64,000 bases of DNA from Heterobilharzia americana (taxonomy: Eukaryota > Platyhelminthes > Trematoda > Strigeidida > Schistosomatidae), in the NCBI GenBank assembly GCA_944470555.2, contig OX104130.1, positions 57,197,491 to 57,261,490 of the forward strand, written 5' to 3'. The translations under genes and the position numbers were made by a program. The number at the start of each line of letters is the position of its first letter. Position 1 is the first letter of the stretch. Below, piece after piece: positions 34,890 to 45,059 of the stretch. Under the pieces are notes generated by a model. It saw only the letters and a list, made by a program, of their open reading frames with translations, had not been told where the DNA came from and did no database searches.

Positions 34890-36560
34890 TGTGCGAGGTG
34901 CTGCGGTAATGTAACAAGGGCGAGAAGTACTCCAGTGATAACCATAGGGGGATCAGGCTAACGAACATAGTGTCTAAGATTCTAGGTCCTATAATCATTA
35001 AACGTGAGTTGGACACGGGAAAAGCATGCCTGAGAAAACCACGTAGACTTTAGACCTTGCCGTGGGTGTATCGACAAGATACTCACACTCCAACCCAGGA
35101 CACTAGCTGTATTTCTCGACCTGAAGGCAGTGTTCCACCCCGTCGATCGAAGGGTCTTATGCCAGTGTCACTTACTGAAAGGGGTACCGAACAAGTGCAT
35201 CACTCTTTCAATGGTTTTTTACTCGAACACTCATTTGGACCGCTTGGTTGGGGTCTTTGAGACGGAAACAATCAGTGGTTGAGGACTTGGTGGCATGGCT
35301 CGAAACGGTTCACAATGACGTAGATGCATTCACTCCTTGGCATCTTCTGAAGCTAGAATCTGTTATCTTCAAATTGTTTATCCGGCCACACAACTATGTC
35401 TGCTTTGATATCACTCTTTTTCTATCTATTCTTTTTTTACTACTGTGAAGTGTGGCAATTTGAGCCGATGCACATGTATTTGAGGCTCTACGGTGATTTT
35501 GTCAGTCAGTCATGGACATGTGACAGCATATGGTGATTTTTCCGGTGAGCTCTGTACATCGAGTGGCTTCCTGTTCAATTTTGTCGTAGACGTTTTTTTG
35601 GAGGTCTTCTTTTTGTCATCTGATATCACAGGGATTGATCTAATCACGGGAGAATCTTTGATATATCTAGAATACACAGATGACGTAGTTCGGTTAGGTA
35701 GAGACACTAACAAGAATTTTCTCGACACCTTGAGTTACAACTAGAGAATGTTTGGGATGCGTTTCTCATCATCCAAATGTCAATTTTTGCTCCAGGACTG
35801 GTGTTCAGCATTGCCCTGAGTAACAATAGAGAGTGAAGTGCTTGAACACCACTTACCTGCAAAGTCAGATCAGTGGCCGTCGAAATCTCTGCAGGAATAC
35901 AAAGCGACTGGTTTTCGCCACCTTACGCCATCTGTTCTTCCGCCTCGATATCTGGTTGTTCATTATTAAGGGTCGAGTGTACTGTGGTGCAGTTTGCTCT
36001 ACTATACTTGATAGCTGCGAGATATGGTTATTAAAGGTGGAGTACATGAGAGGGTTTCTGGTGTTTGACCACCGTTGCCTTCGGAGCATAGACCGTGTGT
36101 CATGATGTCACTACGTTAGTAACTCAGAAGTCAGGTGTAGAGTTTTAAGGTAGAAGTAAGTTATTCGACAACTTTCATCAACTAACTTGTTACGCATGTC
36201 TACTTACCTTCTGCGCAGTCGCATGTTAGCTGAAGTAGGCCCAGGTTGACAATGCTAGAAGTGGCTGGACTAAACCGTGGCATCAGTCCATGAAGTCCTT
36301 GACTGTTAGTCTGAGCCATAAAGGATAATGGTGACTTCTTGATTTGTGTCCACATGACAACTGAAATCGGTGGTTGGAGACTCTAAACGATATGGCTTGG
36401 AACCGATCTCAATAGTGGAAATGTAACCACATCTCAATCGTCATACCGAATTCGGTAATTGTCCCAATCTTCGGTGTTGTCTTCTCACTTTCTTGGTGAA
36501 TTGTCGCTTAATATGTCGATATGTGTGGCAACTTGAGCGGTTACGCATTAATGTAGCACG
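34890..36560 (+). mobile_element. Family B LINE copy B4, decayed and interrupted
   Basis: RT motifs appear in order on the + strand. First is a GCIDKI-type block near 35070, then LAVFLDLKAVFHPVDRRVL (motif A, about 35100-35165). After an interruption at about 35236-35512 come HVTAYGDFSGELCTSSG and LFNFVVDVFLEVFF (motif B region), LEYTDDVVRLG (motif C, YADD changed to YTDD, about 35665-35700), and MFGMRFSSSKC-like and LLKVEYMRGFLVFDHRCLRS stretches to about 36095. A tail and 3' UTR end near 36560. Stops and indels are frequent. The frames at 35493-35744 and 35833-36105 are parts of it. Confidence 0.75.
35236..35512 (+). mobile_element. Nested 5'-truncated family B LINE inside B4
   Basis: Between the YSNTH and GHVTAYG halves of the older RT lies the carboxy-terminal tail and 3' UTR of another family B copy: TTGGGGTCTTTGAGACGGAA, then aaattgtttatccggccaca and gatgcacatgtatttgaggc. 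The same order occurs at 2110-2370. Removing it restores the continuous host-element reading YSNTHGHVTAYGDFSGE. Short CACTCAT/CAGTCAT sequences flank it and may be an imperfect target duplication. Confidence 0.7.
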
Positions 36561-37151
36561 ACAGTTAAACCATTTGACTGCAAAACAAGAATTATATATT
36601 CGTTTGGTAGATAAACCCAAGTTTATAGTCATAAAGAGGCATAGTTGTTTAGATCACTGTTGCCAACGATATTTCTAAAAATGTAAACAACTTGTTTTTA
36701 AAACAGATTTGTTCCTTTCTAAACACATAATAACCCGAAGACTGTTATACATCTCGATTCAGATTCACAAACTTCAGAAGTTTGTGCTGATGATGTTGTC
36801 TAAAATAACAACGAAAGCTCCACGATTAAACAATCCAGCTCAGAGAACACAATACCATCAAAATTATCCTCCTGAGCTACGAATATCCTCTATCATCTCA
36901 CTAACGCCAAGTAATGGCCGCCGATAGATAAAACTATAGCCACTAAGTTTTACACCGTCAATAAAACTAAATTTTATTCCTCAAAAAACTGTATAATTTC
37001 AAATATTGAAAAGTAACCTTTAGGTCATTTTTACTACTAGTCAAAGGGAAAGCTAAACATAAGTGAAGCATTTCAATTTTTTTATTTTGTATAGTTGTAC
37101 TATTACACAGCTTTCAATATGGATTACTTGCTATTTCTTTTACGACTACAG
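36561..37151 (+). other. End of the 11.3-kb LIM-gene intron
   Basis: AT-rich. An open stretch at 36706-36927 follows an AAACAG acceptor-like site (…PAQRTQYHQNYPPELRISS). Its phase fits neither the preceding (25881) nor the following (37152) exon, so it is not called as an exon. The acceptor of the next exon is CGACTACAG at 37143-37151. Confidence 0.5.
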
Positions 37152-37300
37152 CTCTTCCAATAAAGTCAAGACTCCATTGCCAACGCCGCCTCAAAAATAT
37201 GCAGATTTAGAGGCTGAAGTTCCACCTGTCCCTCCTCGAACTCCACACGTGAGAATAGTCGACCTTGACCAGTTATGCGCAGCGTGTAATGCAAAATTAG
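37152..37300 (+). CDS. LIM-domain protein, exon with proline motifs and first LIM ligands
   Basis: The acceptor is CGACTACAG and the donor TTAG|GTAATT. The first base completes the codon left open at 25881, and one base is left for the next exon. It encodes a proline linker (TPLPTPPQKYADLEAEVPPV, then PPRTP, with PxxP SH3-ligand-like motifs) and then LCAACNAKLG. CAAC supplies the first two zinc ligands of the LIM domain (about residues 344 and 347 of the assembled 472-aa fragment). Splitting the LIM domain straight after its first Cys pair is confirmed by the next exon, which completes it perfectly. Confidence 0.85.
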
Positions 37301-38639
37301 GTAATTCTGATGTACTTAATACATTCATCTATTCGTTAATTTAGCCATTCAAAATGTATTTGTGAAGGCTTCCAGTTTGTATGCTCATGTAACCATGTGG
37401 CTAACCTTATTTCTTATGTAGTATTTAAATCAAAGTATGAACAGAACTACTTCGAAAAGTGAAACTAAAGCTAATTTGGACTAGTTGATTTATTGAGCTG
37501 AACAACTGTACAGTAGTTGACAAATATTTTAACCTTAAACAACCTACTTTCACAGAACATTCACGAAGCATAACTACTCTTCCCTCCCCTAGCCAGTGTA
37601 ATATCATGTTTTGTTACTTGATTCTAGTTTCATGCCTCTTCATCTCAATTAACACCTTAGACATGCATTAACTGAAGTCCTTTGGATTTAAAAACAACTA
37701 TCATATGAATGTAATGTAAAAACTAGAATTATGACCAAGCTACACAAATTTAATTGCAAAAATTTGTAAATTTTACGAACTATTCGAGCAAAAATAACGT
37801 GCTGCCTCACCATATACTACTGAATACCACACTTTTGTTAACTATGACAACAAATATAAGAAAAAATTTACAGTATTTTTTATAGCCGTTTTTATTTATA
37901 TCTCGCATCGAATTGCCCGTATTCACAACCAGACAAGACTATAACATAAAACGATTTTACCGTAGAATTTCATTTCCATCTTTTGATAACTTGTCAGCTG
38001 TTATACTTACCATTTTGCTCACAAAGTTGAATGATAAGTTCATAAGTCTATGGCTTCAATAATTTCCTGTTGTTTCTCTGGGATGTTAGATAACATAAAT
38101 AGTAGATTCACAGTTGTTAAGCTTCAGATTCCAGTACTATTTAACCGTTTTTTGACTCATAATATAAGTTGATTTCTAATATTCACTGAATAAGCAAGTT
38201 TAAAAGCTACAGCACGTACACTGAGGAAGTTTCCTGAACTTATTTGCATTCCTCTGAGCTACAAATATTTCCAACTGGTCGGTGTGACACATGTTGTGTC
38301 AATTAGTGAAAGGCTCTCAACCTAGTAGTCTTGCTATTGAATACTCATCTGTGAAACTTACCCCTGTGTATCCGTTTATGCCACTATTACCACTGAGCTT
38401 TTGGAGAGGTGAAAAACCCATACAGGACAGGGTAATTCATCAGATGAAACTTGAGTCGTTAATATAAATTGAATTTTATTCTGAAACATACTGCAACCGT
38501 TGGTCAGCACAATTCACTGTAGCTTCATATTACTGCTGGTACTGTCTAGCATCCACTTTATGTATTCTTCATTATTTGAAAAAACGTTAAAGGTGTCAAG
38601 TTGATGATGCCTCCAAGTCTATTAGATAATTCACGAGTA
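37301..38639 (+). other. Intron between the two LIM-encoding exons (first part)
   Basis: Donor GTAATT at 37301. AT-rich, with no recognised coding sequence, up to the SINE at 38640. Confidence 0.6.
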
Positions 38640-38860
38640 GACAGTGGAACTATGACCTAGCGGTTTAGGCAGTTCACTTTCAACCAATGGACCACATGTT
38701 CGGACCCTGACCTGCTCACCAAGGTTCGGACAGTTAGGTAGTATCATTAACCTTCACAATGTGTGGCTGGCTGTCTACTGTACAAACGTGCATGTTGTTG
38801 CTGAATCGTATTTTTTGTTTTCCTTACAAATTGTAACACCAGACCCCCTTCTAATCATAT
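38640..38860 (+). mobile_element. tRNA-derived SINE, copy 1
   Basis: The tRNA-like head has an A-box-like CCTAGCGGTTTAGG and a B-box-like TGTTCGGACCC (about 38697). It then shares the body seen in the copies at 50.4 and 55.2 kb (GTGTGGCTGGCTGTCTACTG, ACGTGCATGTTG, tail CACCAGACCCCCTT). It lies in the intron 80 bp before the second LIM exon. No protein is encoded, as expected for a SINE mobilised by a LINE partner. Confidence 0.7.
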
Positions 38861-38941
38861 TCTTTGTTATTCGCTAATCGTATACATACTTGCTTTCCGA
38901 AACCCTCTCATTCAAACTATACCATTTCATTTTTTGAATAG

Positions 38942-39259
38942 GCTTTGAGGATTCAATGGTTATCGAGTCATTAAATCTTTACTATCACTTACCTTGTTTT
39001 GTGTGTGCAAGATGTGGCATTTTACTAGGCGATGGCCTCTCAGATGTTGAAGTCCGTGTTCGACGTAACTTGCTTTATTGTTCAAGTTGCTATTCAAAGG
39101 ACCGCATGAACTTGACTGATAACAAGACTGAATATGATCCAAAGACGCGTTCCCAACAGCCTGCTTCACAACCGCTAAAACCACCGAGACCAACTGACAG
39201 ACGACATCATCGGCATGGCTCTGAACAACAACCATCTAATCTAAATAAACTTAGATCAG
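38942..39259 (+). CDS. LIM-domain protein, LIM-completing exon (LMO7/LIMCH1-like)
   Basis: The acceptor is TTTTTGAATAG and the donor ATCAG|GTAAGA. The joined reading KLGFEDSMVIESLNLYYHLP continues the CAAC of the previous exon. The spacing is C-x2-C-x19-H-x2-C-x2-C-x2-C-x21-C-x2-C, with all eight ligands of a two-zinc LIM domain present (H and C in HLPC, then CFVC, CARC, CSSC). The SMVIESLNLYYHLPCFVCARC-type core and EVRVRRNLLYC follow the pattern of the single C-terminal LIM in LMO7/LIMCH1 more closely than LMO or paxillin LIMs. A basic, disordered tail follows (RPTDRRHHRHGS). The likely role, by family, is as an actin/junction-associated protein scaffold. No calponin-homology domain is visible in the window. 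Confidence 0.9.
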
Positions 39260-39935
39260 GTAAGATTTCTTTGTTTATGCTACGTAATTTAACACAGTCT
39301 TAGCGTGTAGCTTACATTTTGACTACGAATATTCTGAAAAGTGTATATCATTTAGATATAATCGTAAAAGCAGTTGTGTTTTACACTTATCCAAATTCCT
39401 CACTGTACAAAAATTGGAAGCTCACACCTCCTAGTATGAATAAATATAAGTTGTGCGATGAATCTGACATAATAAAGGAATTTTCACGCTTATCGTCGAC
39501 TTAAGAATTTTTCGTGATATTTAGAAGCACTATGGGTTTTTTAGATCGAAGTTTTAGTGTGACTTTCCTGTGGTTGTCTTAACAAAAAACCCACTTGGAT
39601 CCTACATAGAAATGTCCAAGTGGTAAACTGTAAATGTCACGATTGTAAGCAAAGTAATTAAAACGATGAGAAGAAATAAGAAGCTTTCATTTTTAAGCTG
39701 TCTTAAACGTTTAAGAAAGAACTCTGATATATGCTCATCAAAACCAAGGAAGCAAAACAAGAGAGAACTTCCTTAAAACCTAATAGTAACCTCCCCCTTC
39801 ATCTAAACACAAACTATGCCAATAAATGGACAAGTACCTTACGAAAAGAAAACAGTCATTCAAAATTAAATCACTGTTTGCCAATTACATTTGCTTACTT
39901 TAACCCTATCTCTACAAATATAAACCTTATTTCAG

Positions 39936-39982
39936 GTAGAAATAATGCGGTTGTAAAAGCAAGTTATTTTGCCAAGTTTTGA
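39936..39982 (+). CDS. LIM-domain protein, probable last coding exon
   Basis: A strong acceptor (AAACCTTATTTCAG) precedes 39936. Two bases complete the codon left at 39259 (GGT), then RNNAVVKASYFAKF and a TGA stop at 39980-39982. With this exon the exons from 22115 give an uninterrupted 472-residue frame. An alternative acceptor (ACACAACAG, ends 40159) would give a shorter tail (GSPK and stop). The pyrimidine tract favours the present choice, but RNA evidence would be needed to decide. Confidence 0.55.
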
Positions 39983-40408
39983 ATTCTACTGATTTTTAAA
40001 AAAGCTTGTGCTTTTTTAATTAAACTGGGTGTGTTTTTTTAAAATTAAAGAATGAGTATGATTCTGTACTGAACAAACAAACTGATTCGGTTTTCCAGAT
40101 TCTAATATATTATATTATCTCTATACTTGTTTTCACCTAATATAATCTATACACAACAGGTTCGCCGAAATGAACGTATGAATACAGTAGAATTGACGTA
40201 TGATGAGTTCAAAATTTCTGTAATTCTTTGTGCTAATCACTCAAAAAATCATCTCCATTTCACCTTTAACTTTGTCCAAAAAACTTTAAACTCTCTTAAA
40301 TGCACTTTGACCGTAAACTTCATCTTGAAAAACTGTGATTTTAGTATATTCACACCAAAAGCTTAAATCACTAACGTGTTTCGTAAGGTGATTTCTATTT
40401 GTTTATAG

Positions 40409-40557
40409 ATTGTTAGGTGATAATAAAATGAAATCTATTATTTTTATGTTTAACAGTTAATGTGCTTATCTTTTTTTACGAAATGCTGCCCTGCTGCTGT
40501 CACTACTATTATTGCTGATTATATAGCACATCGTAAAAAGAATTATCACCTAACAAT
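40409..40557. repeat. 16-bp perfect inverted repeat between convergent genes
   Basis: Arms are at 40409-40424 and 40542-40557 with a 117-bp spacer. The left arm overlaps the AATAAA at 40422. It could be a small foldback relic or a 3'-end structure. Confidence 0.6.
40422..40427 (+). promoter_or_regulatory. Candidate polyadenylation signal of the LIM gene
   Basis: AATAAA 440 bp after the proposed stop codon and before the oppositely oriented mL42 gene. Position and sequence only. Confidence 0.35.
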
Positions 40558-40783
40558 TATCTTCTCCATTTGCGAATGTCAGTCTTTGCATCTCTGTACA
40601 ATCTTTATAAGAATATCATCTAAATGTATAATCTTAATACAATATTGATACATTTTAAAAGACTACTGATATTCTTTGTAATAACATTGTCACAGCATCT
40701 AACCAAAAGATGTAAGAAAAAGAAAAAGCAATCTTTATGAATGAATTGCTTTTTATGATTAAAAGACACTCCATACTGAGAAT

Positions 40784-40847
40784 TTACAAACTGTTTCTTT
40801 CTTTAATTGGAGCCCAAAAATAGGATGAATAAGATTTTTGACATTTT
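40784..40847 (-). CDS. MRPL42: mL42 last coding exon (proposed)
   Basis: After a 47-nt intron (40848-40894, GTATGC…CCATTTAG) the frame resumes with one base completing an Arg codon, then KCQKSYSSYFWAPIKERNSL and TAA at 40784-40786. A basic Arg/Lys/Cys stretch at this point fits the basic C-terminus of mL42 proteins. If this intron were not removed, the protein would instead end a few codons later as RPRYAILL. I prefer the spliced form because the donor and acceptor are good and the composition suits a ribosomal protein. Confidence 0.6.
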
Positions 40848-40894
40848 CTAAATGGTAGAAAAAGAATGCGCTTTACTACAATAAAATGGCATAC

Positions 40895-41043
40895 CTAGGC
40901 CTGAAATGAAACCACGGAACACCAAAAGCTTTTGACAGTTCTACTACAGTAGGCTTCGCGGATTCATTTGATAGTGAATCTGTTACACTGATATTTAAAG
41001 GAGAGGTTGGAATATGTAATGATTTTAAATTGTATGAAATTGG
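40895..41043 (-). CDS. MRPL42: mL42 (mitochondrial ribosomal protein L42) third exon
   Basis: The exon starts in phase 0 after a 30-nt intron and leaves two bases. It encodes PISYNLKSLHIPTSPLNISV, then a variable stretch, then VVELSKAFGVPWFHFRPR. Animal mL42 has PIP after the ECTK/EHTK-type motif and an (E)QLSK-block followed by an aromatic, basic stretch near the C-terminus, and this exon has both in the right order. The protein is a component of the mitochondrial large ribosomal subunit, also called MRPS32 in older naming. It acts in the matrix and is nuclear-encoded. Confidence 0.85.
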
Positions 41044-41073
41044 CTAAAACAGATTAACAAAAAAGAAACCTAC
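41044..41073 (-). other. 30-nt mini-intron of mL42
   Basis: On the - strand the sequence runs GTAGGT…CTGTTTTAG, 30 bases in all. Removing it joins ECTK to PISYN in phase 0, matching the mL42 order. Introns of about this size are known in schistosome genes. Confidence 0.85.
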
Positions 41074-41161
41074 TTTAGTGCATTCGTATGGAATTGTTTT
41101 AACCGGATGCCAACAAACAACAACTGCTCCATCAGGCGAAAGTGTTATAGCTGACTCACCA
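41074..41161 (-). CDS. MRPL42: mL42 second recognised exon
   Basis: Encodes (S)GESAITLSPDGAVVVCWHPV then KTIPYECTK. This is the family signature: vertebrate mL42 has a strand ending in SDG--IVCYHPS followed by DIPYEHTKPIP. The exon starts with the third base of a codon (after the 33-nt intron 41162-41194, GTATTG…TTTTAAAG) and ends on a codon boundary at donor AAA|GTAGGT. At first sight SPDGAVVVCW recalls a WD40 blade, but the following IPYECTK-P and the short gene fit mL42. Confidence 0.88.
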
Positions 41162-41194
41162 CTTTAAAAGTAATTTGATTTTTAAAAACAATAC

Positions 41195-41254
41195 CTTTCA
41201 ATCAATTCTTTTGATGACTTGTAAAAACGTACTGCAGATATCTGGAGTGGTTTT
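41195..41254 (-). CDS. MRPL42: mL42 first recognised exon, N-terminal region
   Basis: Acceptor TTACTAG (ends 41255 on the - strand) and donor GAAAG|GTATTG. The 60 bases encode KPLQISAVRFYKSSKELIE, basic and hydroxylated, as expected near a mitochondrial targeting region. An in-frame TAA lies just upstream without an intervening ATG, so at least one more 5' exon with the start codon must exist. I could not fix it between 41256 and about 41500. The recognised exons total about 120 residues, against about 140 for human mL42. Confidence 0.7.
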
Positions 41255-41255
41255 C

Positions 41256-41749
41256 TAGTAACACGAAAAGAAAATTATATTCGTGTTAACAGTGACGAAA
41301 AGTGGAAACAGTTTTCTAAATAATTGCACTCATAAAACAATTAGTAAGCGTAAAGTAGTAGTGAAGATCAACTGGGTTGATCAAAAAAGACTACTAAAAT
41401 AAGTCAGCAAACTATACACGGCACAGCATTTGATACGTACTACAGTGTTCTATGTTACGTACAAGCTTATATACAAGTTTTCCAATACTTACTGTACATT
41501 GTCCAGCGATCACGTCATGATCTCAGTTATTTAAAGGATTTCAAACTTCTGATGAACTAGCTGGTAGGTCAGTGTCTGACATGCTAAGGAGATTAAATCA
41601 GTGCAATATGATGATTGGTTGCCGCTTCATGATAGTAACCATGATAATGAGCGATGATTGTGAAGACAAAGCTTGATTTTTTTGAAGAGTTATAATAATT
41701 CAAATGGCAACTTTTATACTCTTTGAAACAGACAGTTAGTAGCTTTTCC
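41256..41749 (-). other. mL42 5' region, start exon not resolved
   Basis: Must contain the first exon and promoter of mL42. Short ATG frames occur (for example ATGCTGTGCCGT near 41430 on the - strand) but none joins 41254 with both phase and splice sites convincingly. The remainder is AT-rich up to family A copy A3. Confidence 0.4.
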
Positions 41750-44700
41750 AAAATTCCGCACATAATATCCTCCATGTCACCATCACCTCCGACGCCCAAC
41801 TCGTCGTTTCCCTTTGGATTCCACTTGACGCCTAGTGCGTGATGTCCCCAATCGCCCTTCTCAGTATATGATCTATCCAATCCATCTCCAGTTTCTTCTG
41901 CATATTTGTTGGGCGATAAGTTCTTGGTTGGTTCGTTGCCACCCAGCCAGCCAGAGTTCCTCCTTGCTTATTCTTATTATCCTGGTCATCTGATCTTCAG
42001 CATCGAGCGTAGACGGCAGCTGTTCATGGTGTCTGTAGTTTGTTGCAAATGCTTTTCGTAACGCGCCACCAACTCTCTCAACCATCACATAGAAGCACTG
42101 ACTCACTTGACTCACATTAGTGTTGAAAATCTGGATCTTGTTCACACACGCTTTATGCCGAGTGCAGTGCAGTAGATCTCCACACTGATCTCAGATTGGT
42201 CAAGGCCTGTCTTGCTGTCTTTCCCATCCTGGATTTGACATCCTCATCTGTGCCTGTAGTTGACACGATGCTGTCTTGCTTGGGCAGGTGAAAGAGACTA
42301 CCTCCTTCAGATTCCTCCCACTGATGGTGGCTGGTGCTTGTTGTTGATGCTGTTGCTGGTTGGGTATCTTCATCACCTCTGTCTTCTCTACCTTCACTTC
42401 AATAGTGTCCCGTCTTCGCTGCCCTACCGCTCCTATCAACTTCTTGGTTTTCGCCTGTAGATCTTCAAGTTTGTGCCACGAGACAACAGAAAAGAATCAT
42501 CATGGCTGGCGAAATCCAAATCTTCTAAGGTCTTTTCATCATTCCAGCCAGCCTGTGCCCATCTTCTCCCTTCTCACGGTTTGCTGCATGACCCAGTCCA
42601 CCACAACCGGAAAGATCACCGGTCATAGTAGGCAGCCTTGTCTTACTCCTATCCCCTGTCTTCACTTCACTTCAAAGGCGTCACTGGGCTTTCCATTGTG
42701 AATCACTCGGCATGTGGTGTCGTCATGTAGCTGTTGAATGAGGTTGGAAAAGGTTTGTGGCACCAAAACCGTAGTGTTGAAGCAGCTGCTTACCAAATCA
42801 CTTCTCGGTCGACGCTGTCAAAGGCCTTTTCAAAATCGATGAAGATGAGGTAAAGATCCAGTCGACTGTCATTCTATACTCTGTTCTATGGTGATGCGCA
42901 TCGTTGTGTAGTGATGAAATCTGATCCACACATGATTTGTACTTCCTGAATCCAACCAGCCTGTTCCCGTCGTAGTTTTGAATCCAGCGCATGCTTTAGT
43001 CTCTCCAGGATAATGAGGCTTAATATTTTGCCTGCTTTGGGTGGACGGCGGCATGATTCCTCGCCAGTTCTTGCAACGACTTCGGTCTCCCTTCTTTGGA
43101 AGTTTGACAAGGTAGCACTTCTTCCTCCCAAACCTTCTGCAACAGTGGTGTGAGCATGTTCACTGTTGTCTCTTCGTCTGTTTCCAGTGCTTCTGGCGGA
43201 ATTCCATCTGGTCCTGCTGCTTTCTCGGATTTCAGCAGCTTTGTGGCATTCAGGACTTCTGCTTTTGTCGGAGGGCCTGTGTTCACTGGTAGTTTTCCCG
43301 TTGCCGGTGGCATTTCTGAACGAGTTGCAGGTGGTGGTGGTGGTGGTCGATTCAAGAGCTTTGTGAAGTGGTTAGCCCATCGTTTCCTTCCTTTCTCCTC
43401 TTTGGTAGTTATATTTCCTTCATCATCTTTTATTGGTTTCATCTGAGTTCATCTCTTCCCTACCAGGTAGTAACCTGGTTATTCGACATAGTGTTGTCAG
43501 GTCTCTCTTACCGGCCTACAGACTGTTCTGCTTCACTTGCTAATGTGTCGTAGAAGTGTCTTTTGTCTTTCAGCGCACTCTTCTTTGCTTTTTTGCTCAG
43601 TATTTTATACGTTATACTCAGTTCTTCTTTTCGTTGTTCATCTCTGCACTGGTTCGTCTTCTGCTTCACCATCTTCTTCTCCCTACTGCATCAGCTTCCA
43701 TGTGTCCGTTCACATCCATTTCTTATCTCGTCTTGCTTCTTCTTCCTTCCTAACATGGTTATGCAGGTTTCTTTTCACATCTCTTTCAAAGACTTCCAGT
43801 GCTCATCCTCACAGGTTTCTTCAGGGATGTTGCTCAATATCTCCCATTTTGTCTTGATGGCTGACGTGCAGATGTCCTTTGTACTGTCGTCATTCAGTTT
43901 CCGGGTTTTGAACTATGGTCTATCACCAACTTCCTTGAAGGCTTTTAACTTGATTTTGAAGGTTCCTTGCATTAGGTAGTGTGTGGTCTGAGCCTACATC
44001 TGCTCCTCTTCTTGATCTTGTGTCAAGTAGGCTGCGTCTCCACTTTCTTGAGATTGAGATAAAGTCGATCTGATTTCTAATGTGTCCATCTGGTGAAATC
44101 CATGTCGCTTTGTGGATATCCTTGTGATTGAACACAGTGCCTCCAACCACCAAATCGTTGAATGCACAGAATTCTGCAAACAATTTTCCATTCTCGTTCA
44201 TCACTTCACCGAGCGCTTCTCGACCCATGGTTAGTTCTCTTCCTGTGTTGTCCACTCCAAGTTTGGCATTCATGTCACCCTTTAGAATGGATTTTAATGT
44301 CGCCAACTAGGTTGGAGTGGTGTCCAGTGTTGGTTGCAGTTGTCTATAGAATTCCTCCTTCTCCTTTTGATCCGCATTATTTATAGGTGTGTGGCGTAGC
44401 ATTGTATGATTGTGACTTTCCTTCCTTTTGAGTTGAACCTTGCTGTTATGATCCTGTAGGAGAAGATTGGTTTCCACTGCATAAAAGAGAGCCTTAGATG
44501 CTGTTGGGGATATCATGATAGCTACTCCAAAAGTCAGTGTGGTCGTGGTTGTCGTCTGGGTGACAATGTCGGAGTGGATTGTCGACTCGCCAGTTAAGAG
44601 TTTGGAGAGTCCACTTCCATTCCATCTGGTTTCGCAAATCCCTAACACTTCAATGCGATACCTTCTCATCTCCTTTGCAATCTGGACAGCCTTCGTAGGT

Positions 44701-44985
44701 TCAAACATTGTGCGGATATTCCATGTCCCCACGTTTACTTTCGCATTCATCAAGAGAGAGAAGACACATGGCCCAATTGGCTTCCCGAAGGCTTTCACCA
44801 CACCAACTGGTGTCATTCCGCCTCTCCGATTGCAGCGAGGAATAAGTTCATTTTTATTTTTTATACTTTGTTTGTGCGGTTGGATTGGTTTTCCAGGGTA
44901 GGGTTGGTAGCCGTATGCCCAAGCTTTCCCATTTATCCGGGCTTAGGACCGGCTAGTAACTAGTGAACTAGTTAACTTGGCGAGG
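41750..44985 (-). mobile_element. Family A LINE copy A3, nearly full length, dead
   Basis: The 5' end at 44985 matches A2 (CCTCGCC, then GTTAACTAGTTCACTAG) and the 5' UTR and endonuclease start are present: VNVGTWNIRTMFEPTKAVQI in 44307-44816, and MNAKLGVDNTGRELTMG then VGSDH in 43923-44306. The RT region follows to about 41750, where the last roughly 270 bp of the element, including the AAT tail, are missing. Several frameshifts and stops break the frame. Many lesions are the same as in A1, including VLPCQTSKEGRPKS (43020-43442), so A3 and A1 share a defective ancestor. The Pro run is six residues here and eight in A1. Confidence 0.85.
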
Positions 44986-45059
44986 TTATAATACTCAGAT
45001 AGTGGACTACAAATGATACCGATAAACTTCAACAGTTGAATCATTGTAACAGTTCCATT

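Larger units (their letters stand above)
39983..40783. other. Space between the convergent LIM and mL42 genes
   Basis: Contains the presumed LIM-gene 3' UTR and downstream sequence. An AATAAA is at 40422-40427 on the + strand. A perfect 16-bp inverted repeat (ATTGTTAGGTGATAAT at 40409-40424, complement at 40542-40557) encloses the middle. Open frames at 40127-40366 and 40460-40648 show no motif. Confidence 0.5.

Noticed and set aside
36706..36927. An extra LIM-gene exon
   Set aside because: An acceptor-like site is present, but the phase fits neither neighbour and the frame that would fit stops after a few codons.
40160..40174. Alternative last exon of the LIM gene (GSPK, stop)
   Set aside because: Phase is possible but its pyrimidine tract is weaker than that of 39936. 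Kept only as an alternative.
41074..41161. WD40-repeat protein exon
   Set aside because: SPDGAVVVCW suggested a WD40 blade, but the following IPYECTK-PI, the ELSK block and gene size fit mL42 and no further blades are found.
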